Part shown: piece after piece, positions 18,001 through 26,553 of the stretch
Numbering within the stretch: the first letter of the stretch is position 1
Layout: each line of letters opens with the position of its first letter
Source: Crocinitomicaceae bacterium
GTDB lineage: Bacteria; Bacteroidota; Bacteroidia; Flavobacteriales_D; Crocinitomicaceae
Direction of reading: 5' to 3'
Length of the DNA: 64,000 bases
Assembly (NCBI GenBank): GCA_029249445.1
Contig: JAQWHI010000018.1
Coordinates: forward strand, 434,001 to 498,000
Translations under genes and position numbers: made by a program
The notes under the pieces: model-generated
Databases searched by the model: none
Seen by the model: only the letters and a program-made list of their open reading frames with translations
Told to the model about the DNA's origin: nothing

Positions 18001-18265
18001 AGACAAACTGCGTTCAAAGTATCAATTTGAAACAACACCAAGTATTTACGACCGATTCTCTTCAATTTACTATCAACTTTACAACAACACGCGCGGAGTA
18101 ACAAAAACACAACGCAAAAATAAAGTTAGTGTTGAAGAAGAATACACTGCTTTTAGATCACAATTAAATGCAATTGTCGTCGAACTAAAAACAATCGAGA
18201 CGCAACTTGAATCGATCGGAATTCCTTACCTAAAAGGAAATGACGAAAATTGGAAAGAAGATTGA
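15005..18265 (+). CDS. Large secreted BNR/VPS10-like beta-propeller protein
   Basis: 1086 residues with a signal peptide (cleavage near GRAQ, residue 20). Residues about 30-740 are made of repeated blades with the Asp-box pattern SxDGGxxW: SLDGGASF, TTDGGTTW, SNDGGKTW, SSDGGENW, SNDGGENW, also STNKGESW. Such propellers occur in sialidases and sortilin-like proteins, and databases often call this protein a glycosyl hydrolase, but I see no catalytic set to support hydrolysis. The last third (about 780-1086) has a Lys/Glu-rich linker, an Ig-like part near residues 835-915 and a helical tail. There is no T9SS sorting domain. It shares a bidirectional terminator with lon. Confidence 0.78.
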   Translation: MKIILLISLTLTIGFVGRAQKKGKQAEEKSFSASTISGLKFRSLGPALTSGRIADIAVHPENHNIWYVAAASGGVWKTNNHGTTFNPIFDSYGSYSIACVELAPSNPSTVWVGTGENNNQRSVAYGDGVYKSLDGGASFKNMGLKSSEHIGNIIVHPTNENIVWVAAYGPVWSEGGERGVYMTTDGGTTWIRTLEISKHTGIAEIAIDSDDPKILYASAHQRRRREWTYIGGGPESGLYKSNDGGKTWREINNGLPKGQMGRIGIAVSPANANYVYAIVEAREGKEGFFRSTNKGESWSKMSSYKTSGNYYQEIICDRFDVNKVFSMNTYLHHTIDGGKNFKRTGERTKHVDNHCIWIDPKDKDHWIVGCDGGIYETFNHAKQWKFYNNLPVTQFYKVATDNELPFYNIYGGTQDNWSMGGPSATNNNNGILNSDWFITRGGDGFESAIDPVDPNTVYAQSQYGGLIRFNKKTGERISIKPLPEKGENGYRWNWDAPLLISPHDHNTLYFCANKVFKSTNQGDDWNAVSDDLSQQIDRNKLPVMGQVWGIDAVMKNMSTTIYGNIVAFDESPKRKGLLYAGTDDGLVQVSSDGGENWTKRSSFPGVPSNTRVNMIIADLHDENTVYAAFNNHRSGDFMPYLMKSTDQGESWTSIAGNLPDRGSVFAIRQDHIDPNLIFVGTEFGCFFSNDGGENWTKITGLPTIAIYDIDIQKRENDIVVASFGRGFYVLDDYTPLRSLTKEIMNKEAHLFPIKDAKYYIEASPLGSGGNAYQGNALWRAENPEYGATFSIYIKKLPQSLKSERKDADKKKEKSKEITEYPSFDQLRSENNEDKPKLIWIIRNALGKEIKRISTAPQKGINRISWNFRTTTKGPVEKNNYGGAKSWGLIITPGTYTVEVYSIKDGIVAKIIDATSFNVVDLYGKPRSNQLDEELMKFRTEISETYRLLSGSEQLMTESKEKLELLENAVRNYPGADLSLLVSIQRLKTEFSNLDIALNGDKLRSKYQFETTPSIYDRFSSIYYQLYNNTRGVTKTQRKNKVSVEEEYTAFRSQLNAIVVELKTIETQLESIGIPYLKGNDENWKED

Positions 18266-18282
18266 AAGCAAAAAAATCTTAT

Positions 18283-18319
18283 AAAGAAAACGCCGCGCAA
18301 TGAACGCGGCGTTTTCTTT
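18283..18319. terminator. Bidirectional terminator between the propeller gene and lon
   Basis: AAAGAAAACGCCGCG / CGCGGCGTTTTCTTT, a perfect 15-bp stem with a seven-base loop and A/T tracts on both sides, serving both converging genes. Confidence 0.92.
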
Positions 18320-18345
18320 TATATCTTCACAAAATTCAATAATAT

Positions 18346-20799
18346 TTATTTTGAGTCAATCGATATTGCATTTTTGACCTTCGCACTTGTCAGGGCCAAA
18401 GTGAGCACTTCCTCCATTTTACTTACATAATGAAAAGTAAGTCCTTTTAGGTAATCTTGATTGATCTCATCAACATCTTTCTTGTTCTTATCACACAAAA
18501 TAATTTCTGTAATTTTCGCTCGCTTTGCTGCTAAGATCTTTTCTTTAATCCCACCAACTGGAAGAACATCACCTCGAAGAGTAATCTCACCTGTCATAGC
18601 CAGATTTTTCTTTACTTTTTGTTGAGTGAACAGAGAAGCTAAAGAAGTCAACATTGTAATTCCTGCACTAGGACCGTCTTTTGGTGTTGCTCCCTCCGGA
18701 ACATGGATATGTACATTGTGTGTATCAAAGACATTTTGCTCGAGCCCCAGAAGTGTGCTGTGTGCTTTTAAATACTCCAAGGCAATCACTGCAGACTCTT
18801 TCATGACATCTCCAAGATTACCAGTCAGCGTCAACTTCCCTTTCCCCTTAGTAATCGATGATTCAATGAATAAGATGTCGCCGCCGACAGCGGTCCAAGC
18901 CAACCCAGTCACAACCCCTGCTACTTCATTGTTACTGTATTTTGTACGCCCTCTTCCTGCTCCGAGGATATCAAATAAATCCGATGCCACAACTTTAACG
19001 CTAAATTGCTCTTCCATTGCTATTTGACGTGCCCTATTTCGAACAACTTTAGCAATGAGTTTATCCATACCACGGACGCCCGATTCATTCGTATACTCTT
19101 CAATTAATTTCTCGAGGACTTTTTTATCCAATGAAATGTCTTTTTTAGTAATCCCGTGCTCTTTAATTTGCTTGGGTAATAAATGTCTTTTTGCAATTTC
19201 AATCTTCTCCTCAACGGTGTAACCATTCACTTCAATGATTTCCATTCTATCTCGCAATGGACCTTGAATAGTTTGAAGACTATTTGCCGTTGCAATAAAC
19301 ATCACCTTTGACAAGTCATACTCTGTTTCAATATAATTGTCATAAAACTCTTTGTTTTGCTCAGGATCTAATACTTCTAGTAAGGCTGAAGATGGATCAC
19401 CATGGTTACTTCTTCCCAATTTATCTACTTCATCCAAGACAAAGACAGGATTACTTATTTCAGCTTTCTTAATGTTCTGTATAACACGACCGGGCATGGC
19501 TCCAATGTATGTTTTTCGATGCCCTCTGATTTCAGACTCGTCATGAAGTCCACCTAGAGACATACGAATGTACTTTCTTCCTATAGCCTCCGCAATTGAC
19601 TTTCCGAGCGAAGTCTTTCCAACACCAGGCGGGCCATAAAAACACAAAATCGGTGATTTCATATTCCCTTTCAACTTAAGAACAGCCAAATACTCTAATA
19701 TTCTCTCTTTTACCTTTTCCAAACCGTAATGATCTCTTTCCAGTATCTTATGTGCTCTTTTCAAATCGAGGTTATCTTTCGAGTATTCATTCCAAGGCAA
19801 ATCCAACATCAAATCCAAATAATTCAATTGAACGGTATACTCTGCGCCTTGGGGGTTCATGCGACCAAGTTTATCCAATTCCTTATTGAACATTTTCTTG
19901 ACACGGTCATCCCATTTTTTATTCTCGCCGCGTTTACGCATCTCAAGAACATCTTGTTCTTGTGGATTATCTCCAAGTTCGTCTTGAATAGTGCGCATTT
20001 GTTGATGCAAGAAATACTCGCGTTGCTGCTTGTCCATATCCAAGCGAACTTTGGATTGAATTTCATTACGCATTTCAAGCATTTGAGCTTCTAAAGTCAA
20101 ATGCTCAAGAACCTTCATTACACGTTTGTGCATATTTAACTCTTCCAACATTTCTTGTTTCTTAGAAACGTCAGCATTCATATTTGAAGAAATAAAGTTC
20201 ACAAGGAATGTAGGACTGTCTATATTTCCGATAGCAAATGATGCTTCACTCGGAATATTGGGACTTTCTTTTATAATCTGTAATGCAAGTTCCTTGATGG
20301 ATTTGAAAGCAACATCAAGTTCTTTATTTTCAACATCTAAAGACTCCTCATTCAGTAGTTTGACACGGGACTTCATGTAAGGATCTGTATGCACTGGATC
20401 TGTAATTTCGAACCTTCGCTTCCCTTGAATGATGACAGTTGAACTACCATCAGGCATTTTTAACATTCGTATGATCTGCGCCACCGTTCCAAACTTATGC
20501 AAATCAACAAATTCAGGATTTTCCTCATCCTGATTTTTTTGAGAAACCACACCAATTATTTTTGACCCTGCATTGGCGTCTTTTATTAATCGTATGGATT
20601 TATCTCTTCCTACCGTAATAGGTATTACGACGCCAGGAAAAAGTACATTGTTCCTCAACGGTAAAATAGGCAATTCGTCAGGATAGGACTGTTTGTTCAT
20701 GTTTTCCTCCTCTTCTGCTGTGATCAATGGAATAAATTCCGCATCAGCATCAATTTCAGATGTGAACTGTAAAATATTTTTATCGAATAATTCGCTCAT
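18346..20799 (-). CDS. lon: ATP-dependent protease Lon
   Basis: Cytoplasmic AAA+ protease that degrades misfolded and regulatory proteins. The 817 residues carry the N-terminal substrate domain (about 40-240), a coiled-coil region (about 230-310), the AAA+ module with Walker A GPPGVGKTS (389-397) and Walker B PVFVLDEVDKL, and the C-terminal protease domain with the Ser-Lys dyad: S711 in KDGPSAG and K754 in GGIKEK. The N-terminus has 35-40 acidic residues before the Lon domain, common in this phylum. Monocistronic. Confidence 0.98.
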   Translation of the reverse strand: MSELFDKNILQFTSEIDADAEFIPLITAEEEENMNKQSYPDELPILPLRNNVLFPGVVIPITVGRDKSIRLIKDANAGSKIIGVVSQKNQDEENPEFVDLHKFGTVAQIIRMLKMPDGSSTVIIQGKRRFEITDPVHTDPYMKSRVKLLNEESLDVENKELDVAFKSIKELALQIIKESPNIPSEASFAIGNIDSPTFLVNFISSNMNADVSKKQEMLEELNMHKRVMKVLEHLTLEAQMLEMRNEIQSKVRLDMDKQQREYFLHQQMRTIQDELGDNPQEQDVLEMRKRGENKKWDDRVKKMFNKELDKLGRMNPQGAEYTVQLNYLDLMLDLPWNEYSKDNLDLKRAHKILERDHYGLEKVKERILEYLAVLKLKGNMKSPILCFYGPPGVGKTSLGKSIAEAIGRKYIRMSLGGLHDESEIRGHRKTYIGAMPGRVIQNIKKAEISNPVFVLDEVDKLGRSNHGDPSSALLEVLDPEQNKEFYDNYIETEYDLSKVMFIATANSLQTIQGPLRDRMEIIEVNGYTVEEKIEIAKRHLLPKQIKEHGITKKDISLDKKVLEKLIEEYTNESGVRGMDKLIAKVVRNRARQIAMEEQFSVKVVASDLFDILGAGRGRTKYSNNEVAGVVTGLAWTAVGGDILFIESSITKGKGKLTLTGNLGDVMKESAVIALEYLKAHSTLLGLEQNVFDTHNVHIHVPEGATPKDGPSAGITMLTSLASLFTQQKVKKNLAMTGEITLRGDVLPVGGIKEKILAAKRAKITEIILCDKNKKDVDEINQDYLKGLTFHYVSKMEEVLTLALTSAKVKNAISIDSK

Positions 20800-20902
20800 A
20801 TGGTAATGTCAATGTGTCATAAAAGACGACACTTTCTAATTAATTAAAGATATCTTTTGATATTCAAAGGCTATGCCAAGCAACTAAACCTGTAATTTTG
20901 TC

Positions 20903-22030
20903 CTAATTTTTGTCAGCTATATGTCTGAGAATTGAGATTTCAGCGTCCGTCAGGGTCAAACCCCTTCTCGACATCATATTGTTAGCACCTCCAATTGCCT
21001 TATTGAATTCGAAAATTTCTCCATGGGCTCCCCATGAAAATGAAGGCACGTGTTTTGGTGGGAATTCAGCTCCAAAAATATTGCAGGAGACTCCGACAAT
21101 TGTAGCTGTATTAAACATAGTATTAATGCCACACTTCGAATGATCCCCGAGCGTCAAGCCCATAAATTGCAGATTGGTTTCTTCCAAAGTATTGGTTTCG
21201 TATGAATATGCCCTGACCATCCCATAGTTGTTCTTCAAATTGGAAGTATTGGTATCAGCGCCAATGTTGCACCATTCACCCACCAATGAGTTTCCGAGAA
21301 AACCATCATGTCCTTTGTTTGAATAGGCCTGAAAAACGACGTTATTCACTTCTCCACCAACCTTACAATGTGGACCAAGTGTGGTGGGTCCGTATACCTT
21401 TGTTCCCAGTTTTAAAACGGATGATTCATTCATAGCAAACGGACCACGGACCATACTTCCCTCCATAATCTCAGCATTCTTTCCTATATAGATGGGACCT
21501 TCCTTGGTGTTTAATAGAGCAGCCTCAACAATTGCACCTTCCTCCATAAAAATCATTCCCGGATCGCCAATAATTGTATTGGAAGATGAAAGCTGAACAG
21601 ATGTTCTTCCTGATGTAAGGATATCAAAATCATTTTGAATCGCCGCTCCATTCTTCTTATATAAATCCCACCTATGTTCAATAGTTAATGGTGGCGCGCC
21701 AACAAATACTACTTTCGAATTGCCCGACCCACGTCGGGCAATCCATAAATTGTCAAAGATAAGTTCCTCATTGTTATTCAACTCAATAATCTGTCTCGCA
21801 AGAGACGCATTCGGTATAACACAGGCATTAACAACAATTCTACCAGATGAATTCGGAAATTTCACATTTAGATAATCTTCAGTATCGAAAGTAATATCAA
21901 GATCCGGCACGAGTGCTTGCCAACGCGCATCATTGGTGAGGATTCCAATTCGTAAATTTCCAACAGGACGTGTTAGTGTCAAAGGGGCAAAAGCCAGGTG
22001 TTTGCCGTTATCATGCAATTGAATGGTCAT
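20903..22030 (-). CDS. Bacteroidota-type alternative GlmU (UDP-GlcNAc pathway)
   Basis: 375 residues made of a shortened N-terminal nucleotidyltransferase-like part (about 1-150, starting TIQLHDNGKHLAFAPLTLTRP) and a left-handed beta-helix of hexapeptide repeats (about 150-345, e.g. GPIYIGKNAEIMEGSMVRGP and GLTLGDHSKCGINTMFN). This fits the family proposed as the alternative GlmU of Bacteroidota, which would acetylate glucosamine-1-phosphate and form UDP-GlcNAc for peptidoglycan and LPS. The N-terminal half lacks the classical GlmU GGxGTRM loop, so uridyltransfer by this protein is not shown by the sequence. It overlaps the upstream symporter gene by four bases. Confidence 0.82.
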   Translation of the reverse strand: MTIQLHDNGKHLAFAPLTLTRPVGNLRIGILTNDARWQALVPDLDITFDTEDYLNVKFPNSSGRIVVNACVIPNASLARQIIELNNNEELIFDNLWIARRGSGNSKVVFVGAPPLTIEHRWDLYKKNGAAIQNDFDILTSGRTSVQLSSSNTIIGDPGMIFMEEGAIVEAALLNTKEGPIYIGKNAEIMEGSMVRGPFAMNESSVLKLGTKVYGPTTLGPHCKVGGEVNNVVFQAYSNKGHDGFLGNSLVGEWCNIGADTNTSNLKNNYGMVRAYSYETNTLEETNLQFMGLTLGDHSKCGINTMFNTATIVGVSCNIFGAEFPPKHVPSFSWGAHGEIFEFNKAIGGANNMMSRRGLTLTDAEISILRHIADKN

Positions 22031-23544
22031 TTTTGCGCTTTAATTTGAGTTCTTGTTGAAATAGCCAACATACCTATAAAAGTAATGAAAGTGTTCAAAA
22101 TGATGATTTCAAATCCAAATTTATAACTCCCAAAAATTCCCAATTGATTTTCCGAGATCCCCGGAGCACCGGAGGAATAATACCATAACAAAAAAGTTAT
22201 TGCAATAGAAAGAAGACAAATAAAAGGAACCAAAATATCCTTTACCGACCTTTCTGTAAGAATACCAAAGAAGAAAATACCAATAAGCGGACCGTAAGTA
22301 AAACCGGCAAACTTCATTAAAAGACTGATTACTGAATCATCTGTAACATATTTTAATAGAATTACAACGGCAATTATAATCCCTGACATTGCAACATGAA
22401 CAATTTTTCTCGTTGCTATTTCATTTTTTTGGACTGCATGTAAACTTTCTTTGTTCTTGGTAATTCCGAGAAAATCAACAGAAAAAGAGGTTGTTAATGA
22501 TGTGAGTGCCGAATCGGCACTTGAATATGCAGCTGCAATTAAACCTAGAAGGAACAAAACACCAATAAATTGTCCCGCATCATCATTTATTGCAACCGAC
22601 GAAAACAACAAATCGGGTTTGGGTGAATCAATTCCATTTTGTTCAGCGTACATATACAAAAGTGCACCTAAGAATAAAAACACCAAATTGACCACAACCA
22701 AAACGAATGCCATGCTCAGCATGTTTTTTTGTGCTTCTCTAATGTTCTTGCAACTCAGATTCTTCTGCATCATATCCTGATCAAGCCCGGTCATTCCTAT
22801 CGTTATAAAAATACCACCAAAAAAATGCTTGAGAAAATGATTGTTACTCATGAAATCGTCGAAAAAGAAAATCTTTGAATACTCGCTCCCATTCACTGCT
22901 TCAATTACTCCAGTCCCTTCTGGTAAGTCTAATGCGTTACTGATAAACCAAACAGTTAAAAAAACAGAAGCCAACATGAAAGCTGTTTGAAGTGTATCTG
23001 TCCATACAATCGTTTTTATACCACCTCGACTTGTGTAAATCCAGATCAATAAAACTGAAATAATAACAGTCATTGGAAATGGAATTCCCCAAGTATCAAA
23101 TAATATGTCTTGTAGCACATTTGCAACAAGCAATAAACGAAACGAAGCCCCAATAATCCTAGAAATTAAAAAAAATATGGTTCCTGTTTTGTAGCTCCAA
23201 AATCCAAAACGACCTCCTAAATACTGATAAATTGAAGTAAGATTTAATCGGTAATAAAGGGGCAATAAAACGAGCGCAACAATAAAATAACCAACCAAAT
23301 AACCGAAAACAGCCTGCATGTAACTGAACTGATTGGAAGCATCACCAACCCACCCAGGAACAGAAATAAATGTAACTCCACTTAAGGAAGCTCCAATCAT
23401 GCCAAACGAAACGATATACCAAGGAGACTTTCGTTCTCCAAGAAAAAAACTCGAATTGTCTGCTTTTTTTGATGTTAAAAACGAAATCGCGACCAAAACA
23501 ATGAAGTAAGCAACGATAACCGTGAATATTAATGAAGATGTCAT
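22027..23544 (-). CDS. Sodium:solute symporter (SSS family)
   Basis: 505 residues with about 13 transmembrane helices. The SSS core is visible in SFGMIGASLSGVTFISVPGW (helix 1), LGGRFGFWSYKTG, GGIKTIVWTDTLQ and GLIAAAYSSADSALTSLTTSF, where the small polar residues are those that hold sodium in related carriers. The substrate (sugar, proline, sialic acid or pantothenate types exist) cannot be told. The start lies six bases after a TACATTTA box on the minus strand. The coupling to the GlmU-like gene might point to amino sugars, but this is only a guess from position. Confidence 0.88.
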   Translation of the reverse strand: MTSSLIFTVIVAYFIVLVAISFLTSKKADNSSFFLGERKSPWYIVSFGMIGASLSGVTFISVPGWVGDASNQFSYMQAVFGYLVGYFIVALVLLPLYYRLNLTSIYQYLGGRFGFWSYKTGTIFFLISRIIGASFRLLLVANVLQDILFDTWGIPFPMTVIISVLLIWIYTSRGGIKTIVWTDTLQTAFMLASVFLTVWFISNALDLPEGTGVIEAVNGSEYSKIFFFDDFMSNNHFLKHFFGGIFITIGMTGLDQDMMQKNLSCKNIREAQKNMLSMAFVLVVVNLVFLFLGALLYMYAEQNGIDSPKPDLLFSSVAINDDAGQFIGVLFLLGLIAAAYSSADSALTSLTTSFSVDFLGITKNKESLHAVQKNEIATRKIVHVAMSGIIIAVVILLKYVTDDSVISLLMKFAGFTYGPLIGIFFFGILTERSVKDILVPFICLLSIAITFLLWYYSSGAPGISENQLGIFGSYKFGFEIIILNTFITFIGMLAISTRTQIKAQK

Positions 23545-23847
23545 ACATCGTAAATGTAGTAAACCTTTGAAAATCGAATCAGAAATAAATGCATTAATTC
23601 TTCAATTTCACCAGGTCATCAAATGAATACCAAAATAATTTATAACAACCTACAGAATCGCAATTTTCACTAATGCACTAGAGAATGGTGATAACTATTA
23701 TTTTATATGTATCTCTGAACACTTTCGTTTTATTATCTTCGCTCATCTTCTATCTTGCGACTACACTAAAAACAAATGGTGAATTTGCCAAACACAGCGT
23801 AAAGAATCAATTCAGATTCAACGCAAACACAGATTTAAGAAGACTTT
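23545..23847. other. Upstream region of the desaturase gene
   Basis: A 303-base stretch between divergent genes. It holds a TATCTTCG (23734-23741) that could be the -7 box of the desaturase, giving a leader near 100 nt, and TACATTTA (minus strand, 23558-23551) for the symporter. A 62-codon frame (23685-23873) overlaps the desaturase start out of frame and lacks support. No clear hairpin or riboswitch was seen. Confidence 0.45.
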
Positions 23848-24960
23848 ATGAGTATTCCAGTTGTAAAATTTAATAATGAAGATAGACCTGAATTTTTCAA
23901 AACAGTAAACACACGTGTGAATGCATATTTTAAGGAAAATAATATCTCCAGGCATGCAAATTTGAATATGAAATTCAAAACGGTTTTCATGATTTCACTT
24001 TATTTCGTTCCATTTGTTCTTATGTTGACAGGAGTCATCACATCCTACTGGGGAGCGTTCGCCATGTGGTCAATTATGGGGCTTGGTGTTTCTGGAATTG
24101 GTCTTTCAATAATGCATGATGCAAATCATGGTTCGTATTCAAAAAATGCATCTACTAATAAACTTTTTGGATTTATCCTCAATTTTGTAGGAGGTTATCA
24201 TGTCAACTGGAAAATTCAACACAATGTTCTGCACCATTCTTTCACAAACATTGAAGGTTGGGATGAGGACATCGAAAAGGGAATCATGCGATTTTCTCCT
24301 ACCCAGAAAAGAAAAAAGGCCTTTCGTTACCAAATATTCTACGCCCCTATTTTATACGGTCTCCTTACAGCATATTGGTTCTTAGCAAAGGATTTTGTCC
24401 AATTAATCAGTTACAGTAAGCGGGGTCTCATGAAAGCACAGGGCCTTTCATTTAATCGAGCATTAGCTGAAATAGTATTCAATAAAACATGGTACATCGG
24501 TATGATGTTTGTCTTACCATTTATGATTACTGGTTTTCCGTTTTGGTTGATTGTTTCAGGATACTTCTTGATGCAATTCATTGCGGGAATTATCCTAGCC
24601 TTCATTTTTCAATCTGCACACGTCCTAGAAGAGACGGACTTCTTTGTACCAGATGAAAAAATCAGCGTAAAGAACCATTGGGCAATTCATCAAATGAAAA
24701 CAACAGCAAACTTCGCCAATGGAAGTACTCTTTTCTCTTGGTTTATTGGAGGATTGAATTATCAAATTGAGCACCATCTTTTTCCAAACATTTGCCATGT
24801 GCACTACAGAAATATTGCACCAATCGTAAAACAAACAGCTAAAGAATTTGGAATTCCCTATTACCATCATAAAACATTCTTGAAAGCTCTTCAAAGCCAC
24901 TTTAGATTATTAAACCAGCTTGGTACCGGAAAATACGACGAGAAGTTAGCAACTTCATAA
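23848..24960 (+). CDS. Membrane fatty acid desaturase (acyl-lipid/acyl-CoA type)
   Basis: 370 residues, integral membrane di-iron enzyme that introduces a double bond into acyl chains with oxygen and an electron donor. The three His boxes are present: HDANH (90-94), HNVLHH (125-130) and QIEHH in NYQIEHHLFPNICHVHY near residue 307. The Gln in the third box is typical of front-end and DesA3-like desaturases. There is no fused cytochrome b5 domain. Hydrophobic helices lie at about 45-90 and 210-255. Such enzymes adjust membrane fluidity to cold; no regulator is next to it. Confidence 0.9.
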   Translation: MSIPVVKFNNEDRPEFFKTVNTRVNAYFKENNISRHANLNMKFKTVFMISLYFVPFVLMLTGVITSYWGAFAMWSIMGLGVSGIGLSIMHDANHGSYSKNASTNKLFGFILNFVGGYHVNWKIQHNVLHHSFTNIEGWDEDIEKGIMRFSPTQKRKKAFRYQIFYAPILYGLLTAYWFLAKDFVQLISYSKRGLMKAQGLSFNRALAEIVFNKTWYIGMMFVLPFMITGFPFWLIVSGYFLMQFIAGIILAFIFQSAHVLEETDFFVPDEKISVKNHWAIHQMKTTANFANGSTLFSWFIGGLNYQIEHHLFPNICHVHYRNIAPIVKQTAKEFGIPYYHHKTFLKALQSHFRLLNQLGTGKYDEKLATS

Positions 24961-25013
24961 TCTAATCTAGATAACGTTTCAATTCAAATCGGTTTTAAGG
25001 AATATTAGAATTC

Positions 25014-25021
25014 TATATTTG
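25014..25021 (+). promoter_or_regulatory. -7 box of the 25041 gene
   Basis: A perfect TATATTTG, giving a short leader of about 14 bases before the ATG at 25041. Confidence 0.6.
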
Positions 25022-25040
25022 TAATTAAATCAGATTTAAT

Positions 25041-25574
25041 ATGGATACTATTTCTCAGATTATACTTCAACTAGCACTCATCACTGTTCCCGCAGGAGCA
25101 GTTTTAATGACTGCTATTTATTTCATGCGGCGCATGACAGAGCAAGAGACACGAAATACACGATTGGAATTAAAAAAAGAACGTCAAACGTTTTTCTTAC
25201 CAAATCGATTGGATGCCTACCAACGTGCAATATTATTAATGGAGCGCATACATCCAAACAGTCTGATCATGCGACACAACAATACTACATTGCCTGCTAC
25301 TGCACTACAACTTAATCTCCTTGAATCGATTCGCGAGGAATATGAACACAATCTTGCTCAACAAATGTTCATCTCAGATGAGACCTGGGATTTAGTCAAG
25401 CGATCAAAAGATGAAACAATGAAAATCATTAATCTTGCCGGGCAAAAGCTCGCTCCGGATGCTTCAGGAATGGATTTAATGAATACAATTTTTACACTTG
25501 TAGGAGAAATAGGAACATTGCCTAGTGAAATCGCAGTAAGCGCATTAAAGAAAGAAGTACAGCAGCTTTTTTAA
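25041..25574 (+). CDS. Conserved single-pass membrane protein, unknown function
   Basis: 177 residues. One N-terminal transmembrane helix (about 8-28) is followed by a charged helical cytoplasmic part, with FLPNRLDAYQRAILLMERIHPNSLIMR as its most distinctive segment. I have the impression that similar proteins occur widely in Bacteroidota without assigned function, but I cannot name the family safely. It has its own promoter and is convergent with the flavin-reductase gene. Confidence 0.72.
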   Translation: MDTISQIILQLALITVPAGAVLMTAIYFMRRMTEQETRNTRLELKKERQTFFLPNRLDAYQRAILLMERIHPNSLIMRHNNTTLPATALQLNLLESIREEYEHNLAQQMFISDETWDLVKRSKDETMKIINLAGQKLAPDASGMDLMNTIFTLVGEIGTLPSEIAVSALKKEVQQLF

Positions 25575-25604
25575 GGTAAAAATCCGTATTAAGATAAAAG
25601 CGAA

Positions 25605-26231
25605 CTAATCTTGAAAATCCGATACTCGCGCATACCCCAAGGATTTGACTCTTTTTAGGCTATAATAGCAGTTTAAACCGCCAATTCCAACATCATTGGC
25701 CTTGTCCAAACGCAAATAACCTTTATCATCGATACAATTTTCTGGGAGGACCAATTCAACAAGACTGCCCACGATTAAACGTGTGCCATTGGCTCGGACA
25801 AAAACCTCTTCTTCAAACTTAACACCCATTTTAATTGAACTTTCAGCAACAAACGGAGCCGCAAAATCTTTAATGTACTCCGGCTGAAATCCACATTTTT
25901 CGAATTCTGAAACACCTTGATCAAATTTAGCAGAAGTTTTGTGCGCTTCATCAATGAAAGAATGATGCACATGATTCACAGTAAAGTATCCCGATTCGAG
26001 AATATTTTCGTACGTATTTCTGCTTACATCTCCAGTGGGCCGCAAAATAAAACCAATCAAGGCAGGATTGCTTCCCAGGTGCACCAATGAATTGAAAATC
26101 GATAGATTCTCTCCGAAGCGCGGCGAATACGTTCCAATGAGATTCGCTGGTTTAATTCCGGTTATGCCATTTATTAAATTTATACGACGAATCGGATGCA
26201 TATCCTCTATATCCTTGGTATTTAAATGCAT
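25605..26231 (-). CDS. Flavin reductase-like protein (FMN-binding split barrel)
   Basis: 208 residues of the flavin reductase-like split-barrel family, which binds FMN and often reduces it with NAD(P)H. Typical are the N-terminal NLIGTYSPRFGENLSIFNSLVHLGSNPALIGFILRP region (about 36-68; quoted parts: NLIGTYS, NPALIGFILRP), TYENILESGYFTVNHV and the closing YYSLKRVKSLGYAR. It follows the 58-codon small gene by five bases and shares with it the divergent control region at 26487-26585. The substrate is unknown. It is part of the proposed light/B12 regulon. Confidence 0.85.
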   Translation of the reverse strand: MHLNTKDIEDMHPIRRINLINGITGIKPANLIGTYSPRFGENLSIFNSLVHLGSNPALIGFILRPTGDVSRNTYENILESGYFTVNHVHHSFIDEAHKTSAKFDQGVSEFEKCGFQPEYIKDFAAPFVAESSIKMGVKFEEEVFVRANGTRLIVGSLVELVLPENCIDDKGYLRLDKANDVGIGGLNCYYSLKRVKSLGYARVSDFQD

Positions 26232-26235
26232 ATTT

Positions 26236-26412
26236 TTAGTTGTTTTTTGCGATTTTTAACTCCTCAATCTGAGCCCTTATCACTGATGCCGTTTTGAGTT
26301 TCTCAAGGTGAGCTTGTGGGTTGTCTTTCTCGAGAAGATTGGCCTCCTCAATTAGTGCTTCATAATGTGCAATCAGACGTTCAATTTCCCCATACATGAT
26401 TATACGTGTCAT
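26236..26412 (-). CDS. Small helical protein of 58 residues
   Basis: An open frame of 59 codons, MTRIIMYGEIERLIAH to the end KIAKNN, with regular Leu/Ile heptads and many Glu/Lys, so probably one or two amphipathic helices forming a coiled coil. An alternative start is Met6 (MYGEIERL). It sits five bases before the flavin-reductase gene on the same strand and is first in that unit. The base composition and the acidic/basic pattern are those of real coding DNA. Function unknown. Confidence 0.65.
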   Translation of the reverse strand: MTRIIMYGEIERLIAHYEALIEEANLLEKDNPQAHLEKLKTASVIRAQIEELKIAKNN

Positions 26413-26486
26413 ATCTTTTATATTTGAAACATTTCCTCTCGACTTTTCTGCAGCTTTGATTTGAAATATAGTTCCTAAACTCCTCC

Positions 26487-26494
26487 CAAATTTA
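26487..26494 (-). promoter_or_regulatory. -7 box of the flavin-reductase unit
   Basis: TAAATTTG on the minus strand. Its expected -33 position (about 26514) falls inside the left TTGTTTAA half-site (26512-26519), so a protein bound there would interfere with or assist polymerase. Confidence 0.5.
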
Positions 26495-26511
26495 ATACAA
26501 AAGCAAGTATT

Positions 26512-26543
26512 TTGTTTAACTTTTATGATTTTTTATTAAACAA
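26512..26543. promoter_or_regulatory. Inverted-repeat operator, copy A (TTGTTTAA-N16-TTAAACAA)
   Basis: TTGTTTAA at 26512-26519 and its exact complement TTAAACAA at 26536-26543, 16 bases apart. It lies in the divergent promoter region between the small-protein/flavin-reductase unit and the small-protein/CIA30 unit. The spacing and inverted order fit a dimeric or tetrameric MerR-type regulator. The match to copy B, including spacing, makes chance unlikely. Confidence 0.7.
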
Positions 26544-26553
26544 TATCAAATAT

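Noticed and set aside
15005..18265. Reading the large propeller protein as a glycoside hydrolase
   Set aside because: Only Asp-box propeller repeats are visible and no catalytic residue set was found, so the common database name is not supported.
19729..20094. Long antisense frames within lon and other genes (e.g. 121 codons here, 175 codons at 29193-29720)
   Set aside because: They lie opposite well-supported genes, have no family features and mirror the codon structure of the real gene.
23685..23873. 62-codon frame upstream of the desaturase
   Set aside because: It overlaps the desaturase start out of frame, has no promoter of its own and its C-terminal half only reflects the other frame.
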